DNA of 11,484 nt from contig JAKBAF010000006.1 of assembly GCA_021809305.1 (NCBI GenBank), positions 1-11,484 of the forward strand, written 5' to 3'. The notes under the pieces are model-generated. The model saw nothing but the letters and a program-made list of their open reading frames with translations, was not told where the DNA came from and did not search any database. Of this stretch, positions 1 through 4,884 are shown one piece after another (the first letter of the stretch is position 1; every line of letters begins with the position of its first letter). The stretch is from a bacterium. Its GTDB lineage: Bacteria > Chlamydiota > Chlamydiia > Chlamydiales > JAFEGQ01. Made by a program: the position numbers and the translations under genes.

Positions 1-218
1 ATGCCTTTTTAGATCCAATCCGGAAGAGGCGAGCTGAGTTTGAGCGGGACAAGGGCTATGTGGAAGAGGTTATTTATAAGGGAACAGAGCGGATGATTGA
101 GGTCTCAAATGCAACGGTGCGCGAGGTGAGATCAGCGATGGGGCTGCAGGGGGGATGGAAAAAGATCTCCAAAATTGCAAGAGAGAGAATGGACAAAGAG
201 CGTCATGTTTCGTCTTAA
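1..218 (+). CDS. trpS: Tryptophanyl-tRNA synthetase, C-terminal fragment (5' end outside window)
   Basis: The frame open from the left edge (first full codon at 3) encodes about 71 residues and stops with TAA at 216-218. It begins AFLDPIRKRRAEF and continues through an IEVSNATVREVRSAMGL segment. This matches the helical tail of class I tryptophanyl-tRNA synthetases, where a 'fL.Pi..rr..f' helix is followed by 'A..tl..vr.amGl'. The enzyme charges tRNA-Trp in the cytoplasm. The catalytic Rossmann fold with its HIGH-like and KMSKS motifs would lie upstream, outside the window, so the call rests on the tail alone. The trpS-uvrB order agrees with what I recall for Chlamydia. The last 14 bases overlap uvrB, which suggests co-transcription and coupled translation. 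The tail runs some 20 residues past the conserved MGL, longer than I would expect. Confidence 0.82.
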   Translation, partial: AFLDPIRKRRAEFERDKGYVEEVIYKGTERMIEVSNATVREVRSAMGLQGGWKKISKIARERMDKERHVSS

Positions 219-2193
219 AACAGAGTATCAGCCGTGCGGTGACCAGCCCCTTGCAATTGAAGCGCTCACAAAGGGGATTCGGGAGGGGCAACGGGGGCAG
301 GTGCTGCTTGGCATCACAGGCTCTGGTAAGACCTTTACGATGGCCAATGTGATTGCCAAATTCTCCAAGCCAACACTCGTTATTGCCCACAATAAGACCT
401 TAGCGGCGCAGCTCTACTCTGAGTTTAAGTCTTTCTTTCCCGAAAATGCCGTTGAGTATTTCGTCTCCTACTACGACTACTACCAGCCAGAAGCCTACAT
501 CCCGCGCACAGATACCTATATCGAAAAGGACCTCTCGATCAATGACAAGATCGACAAGATGCGCCTTAGTGCAACCCGCTCTTTGATTGAGCGGCAAGAT
601 GTGATTATCGTCGCCTCGGTCTCTTGTATCTACGGCTTGGGGCTGCCTGAGTACTACGCGAAGATGAACCTCCATTTTGAGGTGGGTGCATCGCTTCGCT
701 GGGATGAGATGCTCCTCCACCTCGTTGAGATGCGCTATAAGAGAAATGAGATGGACTTTATGCGCGGGACTTTTCGCTCCAAGGGCGATGTCCTTGAGAT
801 CTTTCCGGCGTATGAGGATGAGCTGGCCTATCGGGTGGAGTTCTTCGATGAAGAGATTGAGCGCATTAGTGAGATCGATCCGCTGACGGGGTCGGTGCGC
901 CGCCGCATGGAGCAGTTTACCCTCTACCCCGCCTCTCACCACGTTACACCAGAGGAGGTCCGTCTGCGCGGCATCGAAACGATACGCGAAGAGCTTACCT
1001 TGCGTGTTGCTGAGTTTGAGAGTGAGGGGAAGCTGCTTGAGAGGGAGAGGATCTTGCAAAGGACCCTCTACGACCTCGAGATGATACGCGAGGTCGGCTT
1101 TTGCAAGGGAATTGAGAACTACTCGCGCCACTTCTCGGGGCGGAATCCTGGCGATCCGCCTCCCTGCTTGCTCGACTACTTTCCAAGTGACTTTCTGCTC
1201 GTTATTGATGAGTCGCACCAGACGATTCCTCAGCTGAACGCGATGTACAATGGTGACAGGGCTCGCAAGGCCAACCTTATCGAATTTGGATTTCGCCTTC
1301 CATCTGCCTTTGATAACAGGCCGCTTAAGTTTGAGGAGATCTATGAGCGCATTGGCCAGGCAGTCTACGTCTCGGCAACACCTGCGGTGTGGGAGGTGAA
1401 GGAGTCGGGAGGCGTTGTTGTGGAACAGATCATCCGGCCAACAGGGCTTCTCGATCCGAAAATTGAGGTACGGCCAGCAACGCTGCAGGTTGATGACTGC
1501 TTAGAGGAGATCCGCCAACATGTCGTCCTTGGAGGGCGGGTGCTTGTGACAACGCTCACCAAGCGTCTCTCCGAGGAGCTGACCCGCTACCTTCTTGAGG
1601 TCGGGGTGAAGGCTAAGTATCTCCACTCAGATATCGACACCTTGGAGCGGATACAGATTATTCGCGATCTTCGGCTCGGCGTCTTTGATGTGCTCGTTGG
1701 TATTAACCTTTTGCGAGAGGGGCTCGATATTCCCGAGGTCTCCCTTGTGGCTATTCTCGATGCTGACAAGGAGGGGTTTTTGCGAAGCGCCACCTCCCTT
1801 ATTCAGACGTGCGGTAGGGCGGCGCGCAATAAGGATGGTCGGGTGATCATGTATGCTGATCGGTTGACCGATTCGATCAAACAGACAGTTGAGGTGACAG
1901 AGAAGCGCCGTGCGGTCCAGGCGAGCTACAATGAAGAGCATGGCATTACCCCGCGCACCATCTCACGCCCAATTGATATTGCAGAGCCACTGGCGGCAGC
2001 CTTAGAGAGTGAAGAGAAGAAGGAAGTTGCCCTGCGGCCACACGGCCACCTGACACTCGATCAGGTGCGTGAGAAGATAAAAGAGTGTGAGAGGGAGATG
2101 AAGCAGGCGGCTAAAGGGCTAAAATTTGAAGAGGCCGCTCGCGCCCGCGATCTTATGCGTCAGTATCAACAAATCGAGCTGGCTTTTGGGTAA
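205..2193 (+). CDS. uvrB: UvrABC system protein B (excision-repair helicase-like subunit)
   Basis: UvrB verifies damage in nucleotide excision repair: UvrA loads it, it inserts a beta-hairpin between the strands, then recruits UvrC. The protein is 662 residues, normal for the family. It shows the Walker A motif GITGSGKT (36-43), the Tyr-rich beta-hairpin YFVSYYDYYQPEAYIP (85-100), the DESH Walker B motif (335-338), helicase motif V in GINLLREGLDIP (about 499-510), motif VI as QTCGRAARN (about 534-542), and a C-terminal UVR domain for UvrC contact (about 628-651). I chose ATG 205 because MFRLKTEYQPCGDQP aligns with the usual UvrB N terminus; a TTG at 175 in the same frame would add ten unconserved residues. 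The site before ATG 205 is weak (AAAGAG at 195-200), so translation may rely on coupling to trpS. Motif VI has Cys where Ile is common (QTIGRAARN); the key Gly-Arg-Ala-Ala-Arg is intact. Confidence 0.97.
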   Translation: MFRLKTEYQPCGDQPLAIEALTKGIREGQRGQVLLGITGSGKTFTMANVIAKFSKPTLVIAHNKTLAAQLYSEFKSFFPENAVEYFVSYYDYYQPEAYIPRTDTYIEKDLSINDKIDKMRLSATRSLIERQDVIIVASVSCIYGLGLPEYYAKMNLHFEVGASLRWDEMLLHLVEMRYKRNEMDFMRGTFRSKGDVLEIFPAYEDELAYRVEFFDEEIERISEIDPLTGSVRRRMEQFTLYPASHHVTPEEVRLRGIETIREELTLRVAEFESEGKLLERERILQRTLYDLEMIREVGFCKGIENYSRHFSGRNPGDPPPCLLDYFPSDFLLVIDESHQTIPQLNAMYNGDRARKANLIEFGFRLPSAFDNRPLKFEEIYERIGQAVYVSATPAVWEVKESGGVVVEQIIRPTGLLDPKIEVRPATLQVDDCLEEIRQHVVLGGRVLVTTLTKRLSEELTRYLLEVGVKAKYLHSDIDTLERIQIIRDLRLGVFDVLVGINLLREGLDIPEVSLVAILDADKEGFLRSATSLIQTCGRAARNKDGRVIMYADRLTDSIKQTVEVTEKRRAVQASYNEEHGITPRTISRPIDIAEPLAAALESEEKKEVALRPHGHLTLDQVREKIKECEREMKQAAKGLKFEEAARARDLMRQYQQIELAFG

Positions 2194-2207
2194 GGAGTAG
2201 AAAAGAA

Positions 2208-2900
2208 ATGGAAGCTACATCATCGAGAGAATCTGCGCTCCCTGATCTGCCATTTGAGCTTGTTGATGGCATCTACAATCGCTTGTCTTGGGGCGACAAA
2301 TTGAATAAAATCGCTCGGCTTTCAAAACCGTGGCGCCACAGAGTAGCAAGAGAGTTTTATGGGTGCATCTCACCTCTTATGCGATTTGAGGTCATCACCT
2401 TTGACGCCTCTCAAAAAACGCCCTCCTGGTGCTCTGTTTTGACTTGGGCTTCGAAGCTAAAGACGGCTCTTATTGAAATCAAAGACGTTGAAAGGAGTGA
2501 AGAGAGTGCTTTTCGGTTTCTGGATGCAAGTTATACTTTTTTTACCGAGAAGGGGTGGTTAGAGAGGCTAGTAAGAGCGGGGATCGAAGTACCCTCTCTG
2601 CCGCTTTTGGACATGGGGCTCTTTTTCACGGGTCCAAACGCTACTCTAGGATCGTTTAACCTCCTCACCTTTGCAACTGCATGTAGCCTGCGTTATCCAA
2701 AGGACACCGGGGTTGTCCACCATCTTCTAGAATTGGGTGCTGATCCGGCTCTTCCCGATCCTTCTGGGACGATTATCGTTCAGAATATGCAAGGAACATT
2801 TGGATTTCAGGAATCCAAAGAGGATCACATTGATTTGGGAAGCGAACAAAAAAGCAGTATAAAGCGCAGGCGTATCGAAGATACTCCATTTTTTGGATGA
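2208..2900 (+). CDS. F-box protein with ankyrin-like repeat, putative host-directed effector
   Basis: This 230-residue protein begins with an F-box-like segment at about residues 11-50 (LPDLPFELVDGIYNRL, then KIARLSKPWRHRV). In eukaryotes this fold binds Skp1 and links substrates to the SCF ubiquitin ligase. Residues about 151-187 resemble one ankyrin repeat: a helix with ATACS, then VHHLLELGADPALPDPSG, which fits the consensus LL..GAdpn..d..G. The tail has a basic cluster, KRRR at 219-222, that could be a nuclear localisation signal. There is no signal peptide or membrane segment. ATG 2208 follows a good Shine-Dalgarno (AAGGAG at 2192-2197) that starts inside the uvrB stop codon, so the gene is probably read with uvrB. 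Bacteria have no SCF complex, so if expressed the protein probably acts in the host after type III secretion. That is inference from the domains; only one ankyrin unit is visible and the rest of the protein is unrecognised. Confidence 0.8.
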   Translation: MEATSSRESALPDLPFELVDGIYNRLSWGDKLNKIARLSKPWRHRVAREFYGCISPLMRFEVITFDASQKTPSWCSVLTWASKLKTALIEIKDVERSEESAFRFLDASYTFFTEKGWLERLVRAGIEVPSLPLLDMGLFFTGPNATLGSFNLLTFATACSLRYPKDTGVVHHLLELGADPALPDPSGTIIVQNMQGTFGFQESKEDHIDLGSEQKSSIKRRRIEDTPFFG

Positions 2901-3011
2901 AGATATTTTTAAGCTATTGAAAATTCAATTTTATGATAGCCTGCTGCCATATGCGGTTGAGGCGCCCGCTCTAAAGTGGAGCTAACCGGCATAGAATGAA
3001 ACTCTTGCAAC

Positions 3012-3017
3012 AGGAGG
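3012..3017 (+). promoter_or_regulatory. Perfect Shine-Dalgarno before the 87-residue gene
   Basis: AGGAGG lies 6 bases before ATG 3024, the best ribosome binding site in the window. It is the main reason to treat the short reading frame as a real, well-translated gene. A possible -10 box, TAGAAT, lies just upstream at 2992-2997, but I see no convincing -35 partner. Confidence 0.75.
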
Positions 3018-3023
3018 AAGACA

Positions 3024-3287
3024 ATGGCTGAAGTAGGACCAACACACGGCGGAACCCCTTTCCATGGAGTAAAAGCGGATCTTACGCGACCTCTTCCCTT
3101 CACCGCAGAGGCGATGAAGGTACCGAAGCCCCCAACCCAGATAAAACTGACTCTCCCCTCCGTTACTGAGAACCACAACTTCGCACAGGTACCCCTAGCG
3201 GGAGTAGTTGGGATCGATAGAACAGCTGCTGATATTGGCCTTGCCGTTACCCACGAGATTGGCCACTTCTGGCCGCAAGCTATTTAA
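3024..3287 (+). CDS. Hypothetical 87-residue protein with a HEIGH motif
   Basis: I do not recognise this protein. It is 87 residues, rich in Pro and Thr in its first half (PKPPTQIKLTLPS around 39-51), with a small hydrophobic run near 58-76 and VTHEIGHFW near the C terminus (about 75-83). HEIGH fits the HEXXH zinc-protease pattern, but a chain this short, ending nine residues after HEIGH begins, cannot form a known metalloprotease fold, so the match may be chance or a remnant. There is no clear signal peptide. The perfect AGGAGG and the absence of any other gene in the interval argue that it is real. It lies 123 bases after the F-box gene on the same strand and is followed by a stable hairpin at 3309-3336. 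It may be a small secreted or regulatory protein, but nothing in the sequence decides this. Confidence 0.6.
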   Translation: MAEVGPTHGGTPFHGVKADLTRPLPFTAEAMKVPKPPTQIKLTLPSVTENHNFAQVPLAGVVGIDRTAADIGLAVTHEIGHFWPQAI

Positions 3288-3308
3288 GTAGTTATCTTTT
3301 ACACTCTT

Positions 3309-3336
3309 GGGGCCGTCCGTTTTTCGGTACGGCCCC
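3309..3336 (+). terminator. Stable hairpin after the 87-residue gene
   Basis: GGGGCCGT (3309-3316) pairs fully with ACGGCCCC (3329-3336). An inner CCG/CGG pair adds to the stem, with one bulged T and a loop of T residues. It starts 21 bases after the stop codon. No T run follows, so it is not a textbook intrinsic terminator; it may stabilise the 3' end or separate this gene from the promoter at 3371. Confidence 0.55.
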
Positions 3337-3370
3337 ATTCAGACCCCCCCTTTCAATCTCTTCCCATTCC

Positions 3371-3399
3371 TAGACAAAGAGCCGGATTTATGATATAAT
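3371..3399 (+). promoter_or_regulatory. Sigma-70 (sigma-66) type promoter for the 428-residue gene
   Basis: TAGACA (3371-3376) matches the -35 consensus TTGACA at five of six positions. TATAAT (3394-3399) is a perfect -10, and the spacer is exactly 17 bases. Transcription would start near 3406, about 22 bases before ATG 3428. This is the best promoter I see in the window. Confidence 0.8.
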
Positions 3400-3427
3400 G
3401 ATCATTCATAATTTGATGGAAATTTGA

Positions 3428-4714
3428 ATGCAGACAGATCCTCTCGCTTCCAGGAGCCTTCTTCAGAGGTGCCAAGCGCCCGCGATGGGTGTGGCTGGCG
3501 CTCTTTTTGCAGCTGTGGGTTTCGGTTTTGTCTTCTGGAAGCCGCCGGCAATTAATATGGAGAGCCTCGAGCGTTGGGTTTGGGGCTCGATCGGGATCGG
3601 TGTTGGCTATGCAGGTTTAAAAGAGTCTATATGTTCAAAAGAGCCTCCCCGCCCGCTACCCTCGCTTGCCCCTCAAGGCCCGGCCAATTATCTACCGGCA
3701 GCACCTGGTGCAGGAGCGCCTGCAGGCCCCATACCGCCTCATCGCGACCCTCCAGCCCCACGTCCAGCTCCACCTCCCCCACGAGAGGTCTTTCCTTGGA
3801 TTGACGATGGCACTGTTGAAGAGGCTGTGTCACTTGACAGAGTACGCTCTCAGGATGCACGACTTAAAAATGAGTGGATTCGCAGCCACGGAGGTGCTGA
3901 ATACACAACATTCGATCTGAACCTCAATGGCCCTCCCCGAGAATGGAATAACGACTTCCACCACTTCCCCTCTCCCGTGATCAATCGCTATAGCCGTGAG
4001 AGCAACCTATATGGCTCTCTTCTGGCACGCATTGAGATCACCCCAAAAATGGCAAGCCGGCTACCTTCACTGCCTCGCGAGGTCCGCTCCTATCCAGTGC
4101 AGGCGGCGTATATACTGATTTGGGGCGATCTTCCACCAAAGCCAGAGGCTATTCGCCTTCCAGATTACGGTTATATGAGCGATCTACAATACCAGCTGCC
4201 CACCCTCTTGTTTGGAGGTTCCAAGGATGGAGAGCGCACCATAGAGCCTATCCAGCTCGGTCTTTTCACAAAGGATGCTGACTCTACAGGTATAGCGAGC
4301 AACGAGGGCACCCACGGCCATGCTGCTGCTATTAATGCACTAGGTTGGCAGGAGTACGATATTCACGATACCGACCCCTGCACCTCTGATCGGGGCGTCT
4401 TTACTGTTGATCGAGAGAAACCTGTCCACTCTTTCACGGCGGTTGTTCTTCGAAGCAAAGAGCCGTATACCATCCCTCTTGGGAGCTCGTCGCAGAGCAC
4501 CGAAAATAGTGAAAATCGTAGCGCCATCCTCTCCTACAATATCATCCTAAAGAGTGGCGATATCACCCGGCAAGCAGCTGAGGCCATCAGAGCTTCTAAC
4601 GCCCTTGGCGAGCTTCTTGAGAAGCTCGATGCTCTTGGCCAAACCTCTGAAGAGCTAGGTGGACTATCTGCCGAGGTTGGTACGCTCAAGCACGTCTTCG
4701 GTATTCCCTCTTAG
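3428..4714 (+). CDS. Inc-like protein: two hydrophobic segments, proline-rich hinge, large C-terminal domain
   Basis: I do not recognise a named family. The 428-residue protein has two hydrophobic stretches near the N terminus: about 19-37 (VAGALFAAVGFGFVFW) and about 50-64 (WVWGSIGIGVGYAGL), joined by a loop of about 12 residues. Such paired segments are the hallmark of chlamydial inclusion-membrane (Inc) proteins, which are exported by type III secretion and inserted in the vacuole membrane. A proline-rich hinge follows (about 72-120, with APRPAPPPPRE), of the kind that binds SH3, WW or profilin-type domains. Residues about 125-375 look like a soluble domain; a helical, Leu-rich tail (about 380-425) ends the chain. 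The only preceding ribosome site is weak (ATGGA). The gene has its own promoter and a terminator, so it is monocistronic. Localisation is inferred; an ordinary inner-membrane protein is the main alternative. Confidence 0.72.
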   Translation: MQTDPLASRSLLQRCQAPAMGVAGALFAAVGFGFVFWKPPAINMESLERWVWGSIGIGVGYAGLKESICSKEPPRPLPSLAPQGPANYLPAAPGAGAPAGPIPPHRDPPAPRPAPPPPREVFPWIDDGTVEEAVSLDRVRSQDARLKNEWIRSHGGAEYTTFDLNLNGPPREWNNDFHHFPSPVINRYSRESNLYGSLLARIEITPKMASRLPSLPREVRSYPVQAAYILIWGDLPPKPEAIRLPDYGYMSDLQYQLPTLLFGGSKDGERTIEPIQLGLFTKDADSTGIASNEGTHGHAAAINALGWQEYDIHDTDPCTSDRGVFTVDREKPVHSFTAVVLRSKEPYTIPLGSSSQSTENSENRSAILSYNIILKSGDITRQAAEAIRASNALGELLEKLDALGQTSEELGGLSAEVGTLKHVFGIPS

Positions 4715-4732
4715 CCGCGTAAAACCCCTCTA

Positions 4733-4758
4733 AAAAGCGGCCCGTCCGGGCGGCTTTT
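4733..4758. terminator. Bidirectional intrinsic terminator
   Basis: AAAAGC-G-GCCCG (4733-4744) pairs with CGGGC-G-GCTTTT (4747-4758) around a TC turn, with one G:G mismatch. On the + strand it ends in TTTTCTCTTT, 19 bases after the stop of the 428-residue gene. On the - strand the other arm gives a GCTTTTTA tail, so it could also end the dprA-topA transcript. Confidence 0.8.
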
Positions 4759-4815
4759 CTCTTTCCGCAGCATGTTGGCCACGGAACCGCTACGGCCTTA
4801 AGCTCATAACAATTG

Positions 4816-4879
4816 GGGGTACAGGGCGAACATCGCCCTGTCGCCGGGGTGCAGGGGGCGGCGTTAGCCCCCTGCTGCC
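4816..4879. repeat. Two tandem related hairpin units downstream of topA
   Basis: Two perfect stems lie side by side between the convergent gene ends. The first is ACAGGGCG (4821-4828) with CGCCCTGT (4834-4841) and a 5-base loop. The second is GCAGGGGGC (4851-4859) with GCCCCCTGC (4867-4875) and a 7-base loop. Each stem is preceded by a GGGGT-type lead and followed by CGCC or TGCC, so the units look like diverged copies of one repeat of about 30 bases. No T run follows either stem. They may protect the 3' end of topA mRNA or be members of a dispersed palindromic repeat family. Confidence 0.7.
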
Positions 4880-4884
4880 TCCTG

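Noticed and set aside
175..204. TTG start ten codons upstream of the chosen uvrB start
   Set aside because: The extra residues lie within trpS, have no conserved character, and ATG 205 matches the usual UvrB N terminus.
400..1218. Long - strand reading frame of 272 codons inside uvrB
   Set aside because: It lies wholly opposite well-conserved UvrB sequence, shows no recognisable domain, and is explained by codon bias on the coding strand.
2909..3178. - strand frame of 89 codons opposite the small HEIGH gene
   Set aside because: It has no recognisable domain, and the + strand frame there has a perfect Shine-Dalgarno.
3249..3263. HEIGH in the 87-residue protein as an active zinc protease site
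   Set aside because: The chain ends within nine residues of the start of the motif and is far shorter than any metalloprotease fold I know.
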